Assembly: GCF_008843145.1 (NCBI RefSeq)
Contig: NZ_CP030265.1
Coordinates: forward strand, 3,526,501-3,590,500
Length of the DNA stretch: 64,000 nucleotides
Direction of reading: 5' to 3'
Origin: Skermanella pratensis
GTDB taxonomy: Bacteria > Pseudomonadota > Alphaproteobacteria > Azospirillales > Azospirillaceae
In this document: positions 53,293-62,003 of the stretch, piece after piece
Layout: the number at the start of each line of letters is the position of its first letter
How positions within the stretch are numbered: position 1 is the stretch's first letter
Made by a program: the position numbers and the translations under genes
Notes under the pieces: generated by a model
Told to the model about the DNA's origin: nothing
What the model saw: only the letters and a program-made list of their open reading frames with translations
Databases searched by the model: none

Positions 53293-56200
53293 ATGGCGGC
53301 GCTCCAGAAGATCGTCAGGGTCCGGCGCACCTACAATCAGTGGGTCGCCAACCAGACCCTTGAGGACTTCGCGCTGCGTTTCACCGCCAAGGGCGCCCGG
53401 CGCTGGTCGGCGCTCCGGGTCGCCAACACCGCCCTGGGCGCCATCTCCTTCCTGGCGCTGGAGGCGATCGGCGGCACGGTGACGCTGAATTACGGCTTCA
53501 CCAACGCGATGGCGGCGATCCTGGCGGTGGGTCTGCTGATCTTCGTCACGGCGGTACCGATCAGCTATTACGCCGCCCGTTACGGGGTGGACATCGACCT
53601 GCTGACCCGTGGCGCCGGGTTCGGCTATATCGGCTCGACCATCACGTCGCTGATCTACGCCTCCTTCACCTTCATCTTCTTCGCGATCGAGGCCGCGATC
53701 ATGGCGCTGGCGCTGGAGATGGGGTTCGGCATCCCGCTGTCCGCCGGTTACCTGATCAGCTCGCTGGTGGTCATCCCGCTGGTGACCCACGGCATCACCT
53801 TCATCAGCCGGTTCCAGCTCTGGACCCAGCCGGTCTGGGTGGTGCTGCACGTTCTGCCCTTCGTCTTCATCGCGATCCACCATTCCGACGGGCTGGAGGA
53901 ATGGACCGGCCATACCGGGCTTGCGGGAGATCCTGACGGGTCGTTCGACCTGCTGCTGTTCGGGGCGGCGTCAGGCGTGATCTTCGCGCTGATCGCCCAA
54001 GTCGGCGAGCAGGTCGATTTCCTGCGCTTCATGCCGGTGAAGCGCAGGGGAAACCGCTTCGTCTGGTGGACCTCGCTGATGTCGGCGGGGCCGGGCTGGA
54101 TCGTGCTGGGGGCGGTGAAACTGGCGGCGGGATCGTTCCTGGCCGTCCTGGCGCTCGGCCAGGGGGTTTCGATCGAGCACGCGGCGGAGCCGACGCGGAT
54201 GTACCTGGTGGCGTTCGGCCACGTGTTTTCCAGCGCCGACGTGGCGCTGTTCGTGATGGTGGCCTTCGTCGTCGTGTCGCAGATCAAGATCAACGTCACG
54301 AACTCCTATGCCGGGTCCATCGCCTGGTCGAACTTCTTCTCCCGGCTGACCCACAGCCATCCGGGCCGGGTGATCTGGCTGGTGTTCAACGTCGCGATCG
54401 CCTTCCTGCTGATGGCGGTCGGGATCTACAAGGCGCTGGAGCAGATCCTAGGCCTGTACTCGATCGTCGCGGTATCGTGGGTGGGCGCCATCGTCGCCGA
54501 CCTGCTGATCAACAAGCCGCTGAAGCTGAGCCCGCCGCACATCGAGTTCAAGCGGGCGCACCTGTACGACATCAACCCGGTCGGCGTAGGCTCGATGCTG
54601 CTGGGGGTGCTGGCCTCGGCACTCGCCTTCACGGGGCTGTTCGGCGCCACCGTGGAGGCGCTGGCGCCGTTCGTGGCGCTGGCGGTGCCGTTCGCCGCGG
54701 CCCCGCTGATCGCCTGGGCGACGGGAGGGCGGTACTACATCGCGCGTTCCTCGGCGGGGCTGCTGCCGGGAACCCCGACGACCCGGTGCGTGATCTGCGA
54801 GCACGCCTTCGAGCGGGAGGACATGGCGTTCTGTCCGGCCTATTCGGGCGCCATCTGCTCGCTGTGCTGCTCGCTCGACGCCCGCTGCCACGATGTCTGC
54901 AAGCCCCAGTCGCGGATGCCGGAACAGGTGCTGGGCTGGCTGAGGCTGGCCCTGCCGGAGCGGGTGGTGGACCGCGTGAACTCCCGCCTGGGCCATTATC
55001 TGAGCCTGCTGTCGCTGTTCGGGCTGATCATCGGCCTGATCCTGACGGTGATCTATCACCAGGCGGTGCTGAACGACGACGCCCACCGCGAGACCATCGC
55101 CGGCATCTTCTGGAACCTGTTCTTCATCCTGATGATCATCACCGGCGTGGCGACCTGGCTGTTCGTGCTGGCCCAGGAAAGCCGCAAGGTCGCGCAGGAG
55201 GAGACCGCGCGCCAGACCAACCTGCTGATGCAGGAGATCGAGGCCCACGAGCGGACCGACGCCGAGCTTCAGAAGGCCAAGGAGGTCGCCGAGGCCGCCA
55301 ACCTCGCCAAGAGCCGCTATGTGGTCGGCATGAGCCACGAGCTGCGCTCCCCGCTGAACGCGATCTTCGGCTATGCGCAGTTGCTGGAGGCCGACCAGAC
55401 CATCCCGCCGCGCCGGCGAGACGCCATCAAGGTGATCCGGCGCAGCTCGGAGCACCTGTCGAGCCTGATCGAGGGACTGCTCGACATCTCGAAGATCGAG
55501 GCCGGCCGGCTGCGGCTGAACCGCGACGAGGTCCACCTGGTCGAGTTCCTGGACCAGATCGTCGACATGTTCAGGCTCCAGGCGACGGCGAAAGGGATAG
55601 AGTTCGTGTTCGACCGGCCGGAGACGCTGCCGCTGGTGGTCCATACCGACGCCAAGAGGCTGCGCCAGATCCTGATCAACCTGCTGTCCAACGCGATCAA
55701 GTTCACGCCCGGCGGCTTCATAGCGCTCCGCATCCGCTACCGCAGCCAAGTCGCCGACATCGAGGTGGAGGACAGCGGCATCGGCATCCTGCCCGACGAC
55801 CTGGGCCGCATCTTCGAGCCGTTCGAGCGTGGCCAACTGGCCGGCGCCCGGATGACGCCCGGCACGGGATTGGGCCTGACCATCACCAAGCTGCTGACGG
55901 AGATCATGGGCGGCGAGATCTCTGTCGGCAGCACCGCCGGCAAGGGCAGCGTCTTTCGCGTCAAGCTGCTGCTGTCGGAGGTGCGGCGGCCGAGCCGGCT
56001 GGCGCCCGTCGCCCTGAAGATCACCGGCTACGCCGGACCGCGCCGGACGGTGCTGGTCGCCGACGACGATCCGGACCACCGGGAGCTGGTGACCGATATC
56101 CTGGGACCGCTGGGCTTCATCGTCTTCACCGCCATGGACGGCGGGTCGTGCGTGGCGCTGGCGGAGGAGATCCAGCCCGACCTGGTGCTGATGGACATTT

Positions 56201-56682
56201 CCATGCCCGGGATCAACGGGCGGGACGCCGCCCGGCTGCTGCGCCGGTCCCGCCAGGTCCGCGCCCGGATCGTCATGATCTCCGCCAACGCCGCGGAAGG
56301 GCGGGCGGAGCCGGGCGCCGACGAGGACGGCGGCACCGCCCATGACGGCTACCTGGAGAAGCCGATCACGATCCCGGCGCTGCTCGACGCGATCCGCGCC
56401 GTGCTGGGCCTGGACTGGATGCACGACGTGGCGGTAGAGCCGGTTCTGCCGGCGAAAGCCGGCTTCCCGCCCGAGACGGTGCCGGAGCGCGGACACCTGG
56501 ACGACCTGCGCCAGCTCGGCCGGATCGGCTATGTGCGCGGGATCAAGACCAAGCTCGAAGAGATCGAGGTGAAGAGCCCCGAGTGCGGCCCGTTCGTCAG
56601 CCACATGAAGTCGCTGGTGAACGACCTGGCGCTCGACGATTACATGCGGACCCTGGAGGCGCTCGATGGTCATGCTGGATAG
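53293..56682 (+). CDS. NCS1-permease-linked hybrid histidine kinase
   Basis: ~1129 residues. The N-terminal ~490 residues are a 12-helix permease-like domain of the NCS1/purine-cytosine type (NTALGAISFLALEAIGGTVT, DLLTRGAGFGYIGSTITSLI, INVTNSYAGSIAWSNFFSRL). Then comes a Cys-rich segment (CVICEHAFEREDMAFC, SLCCSLDARCHDVC, from ~500). A helix pair follows, then HisKA with GMSHELRSPLNAIFGYAQ near residue 682, HATPase (LINLLSNAIKFTPGG, EDSGIGI, GTGLGLTITKLL), and a receiver domain (phospho-Asp in LVLMDISMPGINGRD near ~966). A linker (EIEVKSPECGPF) ends the protein. Start unsure: GTG 53278 or ATG 53293. Divergent to urtABCDE-fmdAB, hence probably the sensor for amide/urea. Confidence 0.85.
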   Translation: MAALQKIVRVRRTYNQWVANQTLEDFALRFTAKGARRWSALRVANTALGAISFLALEAIGGTVTLNYGFTNAMAAILAVGLLIFVTAVPISYYAARYGVDIDLLTRGAGFGYIGSTITSLIYASFTFIFFAIEAAIMALALEMGFGIPLSAGYLISSLVVIPLVTHGITFISRFQLWTQPVWVVLHVLPFVFIAIHHSDGLEEWTGHTGLAGDPDGSFDLLLFGAASGVIFALIAQVGEQVDFLRFMPVKRRGNRFVWWTSLMSAGPGWIVLGAVKLAAGSFLAVLALGQGVSIEHAAEPTRMYLVAFGHVFSSADVALFVMVAFVVVSQIKINVTNSYAGSIAWSNFFSRLTHSHPGRVIWLVFNVAIAFLLMAVGIYKALEQILGLYSIVAVSWVGAIVADLLINKPLKLSPPHIEFKRAHLYDINPVGVGSMLLGVLASALAFTGLFGATVEALAPFVALAVPFAAAPLIAWATGGRYYIARSSAGLLPGTPTTRCVICEHAFEREDMAFCPAYSGAICSLCCSLDARCHDVCKPQSRMPEQVLGWLRLALPERVVDRVNSRLGHYLSLLSLFGLIIGLILTVIYHQAVLNDDAHRETIAGIFWNLFFILMIITGVATWLFVLAQESRKVAQEETARQTNLLMQEIEAHERTDAELQKAKEVAEAANLAKSRYVVGMSHELRSPLNAIFGYAQLLEADQTIPPRRRDAIKVIRRSSEHLSSLIEGLLDISKIEAGRLRLNRDEVHLVEFLDQIVDMFRLQATAKGIEFVFDRPETLPLVVHTDAKRLRQILINLLSNAIKFTPGGFIALRIRYRSQVADIEVEDSGIGILPDDLGRIFEPFERGQLAGARMTPGTGLGLTITKLLTEIMGGEISVGSTAGKGSVFRVKLLLSEVRRPSRLAPVALKITGYAGPRRTVLVADDDPDHRELVTDILGPLGFIVFTAMDGGSCVALAEEIQPDLVLMDISMPGINGRDAARLLRRSRQVRARIVMISANAAEGRAEPGADEDGGTAHDGYLEKPITIPALLDAIRAVLGLDWMHDVAVEPVLPAKAGFPPETVPERGHLDDLRQLGRIGYVRGIKTKLEEIEVKSPECGPFVSHMKSLVNDLALDDYMRTLEALDGHAG

Positions 56683-57604
56683 GCTGAAGGCACGCGACAT
56701 CGTGCTGGTCGTCGATGATTCCCCGGAAACGCTCGGCATGCTGACCGACGCGCTGGAAGAAGCCGAAGTGACCGTGCTGGTAGCGCTGGAAGGCGCCAAG
56801 GCGCTGACGCTGGTCGACGAGATCACGCCCGACGTGATCCTGATGGACGCGATCATGCCGGGGATGAACGGCTTCGAGACCTGCAAGCGGTTGAAGGACA
56901 AGAAAAACGTGGCCCATGTGCCGGTCATCTTCATGACCGGCCTGACCGAGACCGAGCACATCGTCGCGGGCTTCGAGGCCGGCGGCGTCGATTACGTGAC
57001 CAAGCCGATCGTGCCGGACGAGCTGATCGTCCGGATGCACGCCCACTTGGCGAACGCCCGGCTGGCCCAGAGCGCCCGCAGCGCGCTGGATGCCACCGGC
57101 AGGTTCCTGCTGGCCGCCAGCAAGGCGGGCGAGGTGCTGTGGTGCACGCCGCAGGCGAGCATCCTGCTGGCCCCGCTGCTGGACGCCGCCGCCGGCGACG
57201 GCGGGCGCCTGCCCGCCGCGGTCAGGAACTGGCTGGCCGAGCGTGACCGTTCGGGCTCCGACAGGCGGACGGACGGCGTCGCCGTGACATGCGGCGGCGA
57301 CGGACATCAGATCCAGTTCACCTATGTCGGCCGTGCCGGCCCCGACGAGTTCCTGCTGCGGCTGGTCAACAACCGGAGCTGCGCCGAGGAAACCCTGCTG
57401 AAGGAAAGGCTCTGCCTGACCGCGCGGGAGTCCGAGGTTCTGCTGTGGATCGCCCGCGGCAAGTCCAACCGCGACATCAGCGAGATCCTCGGGATGAGCG
57501 CCCGCACGGTGAACAAGCATCTGGAACAGGTCTACGCCAAGCTGGGCGTGGAGAACCGCGCCTCGGCGGCGGTGATCGCGATCCGGACGGTGGGGCTGGT
57601 GTGA
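56666..57604 (+). CDS. LuxR-type response regulator
   Basis: 312 residues. Receiver at ~10-125 (IVLVVDDSPETLGMLTDAL, phospho-Asp in VILMDAIMPGMNGFE, PVIFMTGLTETEHI, Lys in YVTKPIVP). A ~100-residue middle region follows, then a LuxR HTH (LTARESEVLLWIARGKSNRD, ISEILGMSARTVNKHLEQVY, AKLGVENRASAAVIAIR). ATG 56666 has GGAGG 7 bases upstream and overlaps the kinase stop by 17 bp, so it is coupled to it. Expected partner of the permease-kinase, probably acting on the urt-fmd promoter (inference). Confidence 0.92.
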   Translation: MVMLDRLKARDIVLVVDDSPETLGMLTDALEEAEVTVLVALEGAKALTLVDEITPDVILMDAIMPGMNGFETCKRLKDKKNVAHVPVIFMTGLTETEHIVAGFEAGGVDYVTKPIVPDELIVRMHAHLANARLAQSARSALDATGRFLLAASKAGEVLWCTPQASILLAPLLDAAAGDGGRLPAAVRNWLAERDRSGSDRRTDGVAVTCGGDGHQIQFTYVGRAGPDEFLLRLVNNRSCAEETLLKERLCLTARESEVLLWIARGKSNRDISEILGMSARTVNKHLEQVYAKLGVENRASAAVIAIRTVGLV

Positions 57605-57731
57605 AGGAACTCCGCGCCGGCCTCCGACAACATTTCGTCTTTCCACGTGTTGAATCCCGTGTCGCCATGCCCGCGACCGGTTCCGGCAGGCGGGAGGGCG
57701 TTTCGACAACAATTCGCAGAGGGAGGAACAC

Positions 57732-58181
57732 ATGGCGGACGACAAGAGTAACACCGGCGCTGCCGCGACCGGCAGGGGTACCCAGCAGGCCGAGAACACG
57801 CTTCGCCAGGGGGCCGACCAGCTTCGCAACCAGATGGGCAACATGGCCGACGTGGCGGGAATGTCGGCGAAGGTCTCCCAGGAGCTGATCCAGCGCTCCG
57901 GCCAGAACTTCGAGATGATGAAGCGGATCGCCGAGACCATGACCTCGGGCGCCCGTAGCGCCGCCGGCGAGTGCGCGGAGTATGCCAAGCATTCCGCCAA
58001 GCGGCAGTCGGAGATGATGCAGCAGCTCGCCTCGGCGCGCAGCCCGAACGACGTCCTGGACATCCAGAACCGCTATCTCCAGGACAATCTGAAGGAACTG
58101 CTGAACTTCAGCGAGCGCCTGTCCCGCCTGTCGGCGGAAAAGGCCAAGGAAGCCGGCGAAAGGCTGGATCAGAAGGGCTGA
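57732..58181 (+). CDS. Phasin family protein
   Basis: 149 residues, mostly amphipathic helices of the phasin_2 type: TLRQGADQLRNQMGNMADVA, SAKVSQELIQRSGQNFEMMK, then AKHSAKRQSEMMQQLASARS, DVLDIQNRYLQDNLKELLNF. Preceded by GAGGGAGGAAC. Phasins coat polyhydroxyalkanoate granules; none of the synthesis genes is in the window. Confidence 0.9.
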   Translation: MADDKSNTGAAATGRGTQQAENTLRQGADQLRNQMGNMADVAGMSAKVSQELIQRSGQNFEMMKRIAETMTSGARSAAGECAEYAKHSAKRQSEMMQQLASARSPNDVLDIQNRYLQDNLKELLNFSERLSRLSAEKAKEAGERLDQKG

Positions 58182-58254
58182 TTGGCTCCCTGGCTGCCTG
58201 ATGTCAGGTGAGTCCGATGCTCCGGGCCGGTCGAAACAGCGGTCCGGAGTTTCG

Positions 58255-59064
58255 TCAGCAGGTCGGGCTTCTGATTGCTTTCAGGCGAGCTATGCCGGCA
58301 TCAAGATAACATGCCGCATCGAAGAATATGCCCAGGTTTTCCTGGTTGCAGTGCCGCCTCTTGACCAGATACAACAGCTCGGTTTCGAGGTCCTGAAGCG
58401 CTTTTGCAGGGATATTGGGACTGCGATGAGTCCCTACAGAGCTCGACAGATGATCTTGGCTGATATCGAGATTGAGAAGCTGCAGGACCGTGTGGATTGC
58501 CGCTCTTTCCTGTAATGTATGAGCTTCGGGAGGATCTTCCTTGAGTCCTTGCAAATGGAGGTGGACGATTCTCCTTTGGCAAAGCCTGAAAAGGAGCACA
58601 CCCGCGACCTTGCCTTCCGATACCCCATCCTGCAGCCTTCTTCGCTTCTGCAGGAATTCCAAGTCGGTTTCGCACTCCCGCAAGGCGGCGATGAATTCTG
58701 CCTTGGAAACACTAACCAAAGACCGCTTGTCTGGATCTGTGGCAGCAATCAAATAAGACGAGAATTGCGATACCAGATAGTCAATATTATCTTTATCGAA
58801 CATGTCAGATACCGCATTGAAAACAAAATATTCACTGATCCAGAGACTTAATGATATCTCAAATCTATTCATGCGCTTTTTTCTCTCACTCATCGTTGGT
58901 TTGCCCGCCGTCTCAACCAACTGACTGAATCCTTCGGGTGTCGTGGTCATTCCGCTATTACCACCGTGTGGAAAGCTCGGAACTCCTTGTGCGACACCCA
59001 GAGCCACTTCATGGACGAAATCCGCCAATTTCCCTTCGTCTTCAAGTTCGGCCAGCGTAGGCAT
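58255..59064 (-). CDS. Orphan hypothetical protein of atypical composition
   Basis: 269 residues, soluble, no signal peptide. Starts MPTLAELEDEGKLADFVHEV; contains MNRFEISLSLWISEYFVFNA, the charged KRSLVSVSKAEFIAALRECE and a C-terminal LVKRRHCNQENLGIFFDAAC. Its codons use A/T in third positions far more often than neighbours, which suggests acquisition from another source. No family recognised. The neighbouring intergenic DNA (59065-59379) shares the lower GC. Confidence 0.6.
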   Translation of the reverse strand: MPTLAELEDEGKLADFVHEVALGVAQGVPSFPHGGNSGMTTTPEGFSQLVETAGKPTMSERKKRMNRFEISLSLWISEYFVFNAVSDMFDKDNIDYLVSQFSSYLIAATDPDKRSLVSVSKAEFIAALRECETDLEFLQKRRRLQDGVSEGKVAGVLLFRLCQRRIVHLHLQGLKEDPPEAHTLQERAAIHTVLQLLNLDISQDHLSSSVGTHRSPNIPAKALQDLETELLYLVKRRHCNQENLGIFFDAACYLDAGIARLKAIRSPTC

Positions 59065-59490
59065 TGAATACCTCTAATTGAAAATTCAACGACAATCAGG
59101 GGCTTTTTATCACATTACCGCGACTGTTCAATCGCAAATCCACTCACGAGTTCACAAAGAAACATAACTTCGACCACTCTGAAACTAATGATGCACACCA
59201 TCCCAGAAGGGAATACCAATGTATAACGCCGACTTCGAGTGTTGCGGGACTTCGTATCTTGATCCGCCCGAGCCTTATGACAAAAACGCCTATAACCGCA
59301 CTGTTCTGTTCGTCGAACATTCGGCAGAAGGCGTCATATATCCTTGCTGTAATCTCCCGCACACAGAAACTGCGGTCTCTGTGAGCCGGTTTACAGGCCT
59401 CCGGACGCACAGCGGATAGGGTTTGTCCATCGAAGACGACAGCGGCAACCGCCGCGAACCCGAACCCCAAGCCCCGAAGGAGACACCGTC
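59065..59490. other. Lower-GC intergenic region ahead of the first repeat-protein gene
   Basis: 426 bp. An open frame at 59219-59419 has a plausible ribosome site (AGAAGGGA), but its peptide (MYNADFECCGTSYLDPPEPY...) has no recognisable family and crosses the operator described below, so I do not call it. The 3' 110 bp are the promoter and leader of the repeat-protein gene at 59491. Confidence 0.45.
59380..59395. promoter_or_regulatory. CRP-type palindrome, copy A
   Basis: TGTGAGCCGGTTTACA, a 5-6-5 palindrome of the CRP half-site form TGTRA-N6-TTACA, centred about 103 bp upstream of the repeat-protein ATG (59491). It matches 15 of 16 bases with the copy at 61545-61560, although the DNA around the two sites is otherwise only loosely alike. 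Confidence 0.6.
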
Positions 59491-59814
59491 ATGATCCGCA
59501 TCACCGCCGCCCTGGTCGCCCTGTCCATCGTCACCGGTTCCCTGGCCGCCGGCCCGACCCTGGCCCAGCAGCGCGGCGGCGTCGAGATCGGCGGCAACGC
59601 CACCGTCATCGGCCTGGCGAACAACGCGGTCAACGCGGCCACCGGCTTCCTGGCGAAGGCGGACCAGAACATCGGCGCCGTCAAGGGCGACGTGAACATC
59701 AAGGGCAACGCCACCGTGATCGGCCTCGCCAACAACGCGGTCAACGCGGCCACCGGCTTCCTCTCCAACGCTTGCCAGTCGGTCGGCGTGGTCAGTTCCG
59801 AGAGCGACTGCTGA
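59491..59814 (+). CDS. Secreted two-repeat protein, copy A
   Basis: 107 residues with a signal peptide (hydrophobic 5-25, ending LA before QQRGG). The mature region is two 37-residue repeats (31-67 and 68-104), each containing the 20-residue block GNATVIGLANNAVNAATGFL. The copies are joined by AKADQNIGAVKGD. It ends SESDC, with Cys at 95 and 107. The V-x-I-x-G-N pattern and the NNA / NAAT alternation are compatible with stacked beta-strands, as in curlin-like subunits, but this is not a standard curlin repeat. ATG with GAAGGAG upstream. Near-identical to the gene at 61662. Confidence 0.87.
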   Translation: MIRITAALVALSIVTGSLAAGPTLAQQRGGVEIGGNATVIGLANNAVNAATGFLAKADQNIGAVKGDVNIKGNATVIGLANNAVNAATGFLSNACQSVGVVSSESDC

Positions 59815-59871
59815 TCCCGTAGTCCGGTTCGGCCCTTTTCCTCCTCTTCCTCTCCTCGCCTCCTACCTTGC

Positions 59872-59902
59872 GCCCCGCGGCCAGTGCCGCGGGGCATTTT
59901 TC
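59872..59902 (+). terminator. Rho-independent terminator after repeat-protein copy A
   Basis: GCCCCGCGGC - CAGT - GCCGCGGGGC (59872-59895) followed by ATTTTTC. Perfect 10-bp stem with a U-tract, 57 bp past the stop. It makes copy A monocistronic. Confidence 0.88.
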
Positions 59903-60003
59903 GTTCGGCCGCATTTCGTCCGCTTCTCGCCCGGGCCGCTTCGCGCCTAAACTTCCCTGCCCGCTCCCGTGGATTTCTCCGGGGATCGATCATGTGAGAC
60001 GCG

Positions 60004-61473
60004 ATGAAGACGTCCGGACGTCGGCTGCCCCTGCCCACCTTGCCCCTGGCCGTGACCCTCTGCGGCTTCGCGCTGAGCTTCCTGTGGCCGATGGTCCGCT
60101 CGCGGCTTGGGCTGGGGATGGACGGCGCATTCGACGGTGCCGTGACGCTGCTGGCCGGGTCCGCCGGCTGGTTCGGGCTGGCCTGGTTCGGGACCCGCGT
60201 GGTCGACGGGTTGCTGCGGCGGCCGGCGGCATCCGACCGGTCGCCTGCGGCGCCCCGGCTGGTCGGCGACCTGACGCGCGTCCTGTTCTTCGGGCTGGCC
60301 GGACTGGCGGTCGCCAGCTTCGTCCTTCGCCTGCCGGTCACCGGCCTGATCGCGACATCGGGCGTGGTCATAGCGGTCCTGGGATTCGCGCTGCGCAACA
60401 TCCTGGCCGACATCTTCTCCGGCATCGCGATCAATGTCGAACATCCCTACCGGATCGGCGACTGGATCCAGGTGGGAGCGGCCTCCGGCGGACCCGGGGC
60501 GACGGGCAAGGTGGTCGAGGTCAACTGGCGCTCGACCCGGCTGCTGACGACGGACGGGACCACCGTCATACTGCCCAACGGCCTGATCGCCGGCAGCCGC
60601 TTCGTCAACTACAGCCTGCCGGATGCCTCCTACCGGGCGTCGCTGCGGGTCCACCTGGACCCTGCGGTGCCGGTCAGGCGGGCGCGCCGGGTGCTGCTGT
60701 CCGCCCTGCTGTCGGTCGACCACCTGCTGGCCGAGGGGCAGTCGGACGTGGTGGTGGACAGCGTCGGGGAGGCGGGCGTCTGCTACCTGCTGCGCTTCCG
60801 GGTGCCGGACCACGGCGCGGAGGTGGCCTGCCGCGACGCGGTGGCCGCCGCCGTGCTGAAGGCGCTGCGCGACGCCGGCCTGGCGGTCTCGGCGCCGCGC
60901 CGGAGCCTGGTCCCGCAGAACCGCGCCGGCCGCGACCTGGAAGGCATGGACATCTGCCGCCGCATGCTGGGCGCGATCCCCCTGTTCCAGGCTTTCACGA
61001 CCGCCGAACTCGACGCGCTGGCGAGCCGGATGAAGCGCCGGCAGTTCGCGTCCGGCGCCGTGGTGGTCAACCAGGGCGACCAGGGGTCCTCGCTCTTCCT
61101 GGTGACCGAGGGGCTGCTGGAAGTCCGGGGCACCGTCATGGGCGGGGACGGATCGCGGCCGGTCGTGCTGGACCGCATGGCACCGGGAGCCATCTTCGGC
61201 GAGATGGCGCTGCTGACCGGCGAACCGCGCAGCGCCACGGTGGAGGCCCTGACCGACGCCGTCGTCTACGAACTGGCCGGCGAGCATCTGCGCCCGCTGC
61301 TGCACGACCGCGCCGAACTGGCAGAAAGGCTTTCGGAGCTGATGGCGGAACGGGCGGAGCACAACGCGGAGAAGCGCGCGACCGCGCTGCGCCCGATGCC
61401 GGTCGCGCCGGCCCCCCACCGGCGCGACCTGCTGGACCGCCTGCGGGACTTCTTCGGACTGCCGGCGCCATGA
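60004..61473 (+). CDS. MscS channel fused to a cyclic-nucleotide-binding domain
   Basis: 489 residues. Four N-terminal membrane segments (residues ~15-150) end in the MscS pore helix (VIAVLGFALRNILADIFSGI). The beta domain follows (EHPYRIGDWIQVG, RSTRLLTTDGTTVILPNGLI) and a C-terminal alpha/beta part. From ~residue 318 it carries a CNB domain (LFQAFTTAELDALASRMKRR, QGDQGSSLFLVTEGLLEV, GAIFGEMALLTGEPRSATVE), with Glu and Arg in the phosphate-binding position. A mechanosensitive channel gated or tuned by cAMP/cGMP is inferred, as in known bCNG channels. It lies between the two repeat-protein genes. Confidence 0.9.
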   Translation: MKTSGRRLPLPTLPLAVTLCGFALSFLWPMVRSRLGLGMDGAFDGAVTLLAGSAGWFGLAWFGTRVVDGLLRRPAASDRSPAAPRLVGDLTRVLFFGLAGLAVASFVLRLPVTGLIATSGVVIAVLGFALRNILADIFSGIAINVEHPYRIGDWIQVGAASGGPGATGKVVEVNWRSTRLLTTDGTTVILPNGLIAGSRFVNYSLPDASYRASLRVHLDPAVPVRRARRVLLSALLSVDHLLAEGQSDVVVDSVGEAGVCYLLRFRVPDHGAEVACRDAVAAAVLKALRDAGLAVSAPRRSLVPQNRAGRDLEGMDICRRMLGAIPLFQAFTTAELDALASRMKRRQFASGAVVVNQGDQGSSLFLVTEGLLEVRGTVMGGDGSRPVVLDRMAPGAIFGEMALLTGEPRSATVEALTDAVVYELAGEHLRPLLHDRAELAERLSELMAERAEHNAEKRATALRPMPVAPAPHRRDLLDRLRDFFGLPAP

Positions 61474-61544
61474 TTGGCACCGGTCGGATTTCCGCTGAAC
61501 AGAACCGCCGGACGTGGCCCGCTTCACAGTGATTCCGGGCCTGA

Positions 61545-61560
61545 TGTAAGCCGGTTTACA
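61545..61560. promoter_or_regulatory. CRP-type palindrome, copy B
   Basis: TGTAAGCCGGTTTACA, about 109 bp (centre to ATG) upstream of the second repeat-protein gene. It has the same 5-6-5 form as copy A and differs at one base. It is near-perfect as an inverted repeat (TGTAAGC / GTTTACA). Confidence 0.6.
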
Positions 61561-61661
61561 TCGACGGCACAAGGGTTTGGGTAGGTTTGTGTCATCGCGA
61601 AGGACGCGATCGGCTCTGAAGCCGAAACCCACCGCAAACCCGATGAAAAGGAGTTCAGTCC

Positions 61662-61991
61662 ATGATCCGCATCACCACCGCCCCCGCTCTGGTCGCCCTG
61701 TCCATCGTCATCGGTTCCCTGGCCGCCGGCCCGGCCCTGGCCCAGCAGCGCGGCGGCGTCGAGATCGGCGGCAACGCCACCGTCATCGGCCTGGCGAACA
61801 ACGCGGTCAACGCCGCCACCGGCTTCCTGGCGAAGGCGGACCAGAACATCGGCTCGGTCAAGGGCGACGTGAACGTCAAGGGCAACGCCACCGTGATCGG
61901 CCTCGCCAACAACGCGGTCAACGCCTCGACCGGCTTCCTGTCCAGCGCTTGCCAGACGGTCGGCGGGATCAACTCCGAAAGCGACTGCTGA
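61662..61991 (+). CDS. Secreted two-repeat protein, copy B
   Basis: 109 residues, the paralogue of the gene at 59491. The mature parts differ at only a handful of positions (e.g. NASTGF for NAATGF, SSACQTVGGI for SNACQSVGVV). Signal peptide MIRITTAPALVALSIVIGSL. Same 37-residue repeats, same C-terminal SESDC. The divergence in the signal peptide and tail but not in the repeats suggests selection or recent conversion on the repeats. Preceded by AAAAGGAG and the palindrome at 61545. Confidence 0.87.
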   Translation: MIRITTAPALVALSIVIGSLAAGPALAQQRGGVEIGGNATVIGLANNAVNAATGFLAKADQNIGSVKGDVNVKGNATVIGLANNAVNASTGFLSSACQTVGGINSESDC

Positions 61992-62003
61992 GGGAACGGC
62001 ACG

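Noticed and set aside
54448-56961. Long minus-strand frame opposite the permease-kinase gene
   Set aside because: The domains of the plus-strand kinase are unambiguous; the antisense product has no motif.
59219-59419. 66-codon frame upstream of repeat-protein copy A
   Set aside because: Plausible ribosome site, but no family, and it runs through the conserved palindrome and promoter area. Kept as a note only.
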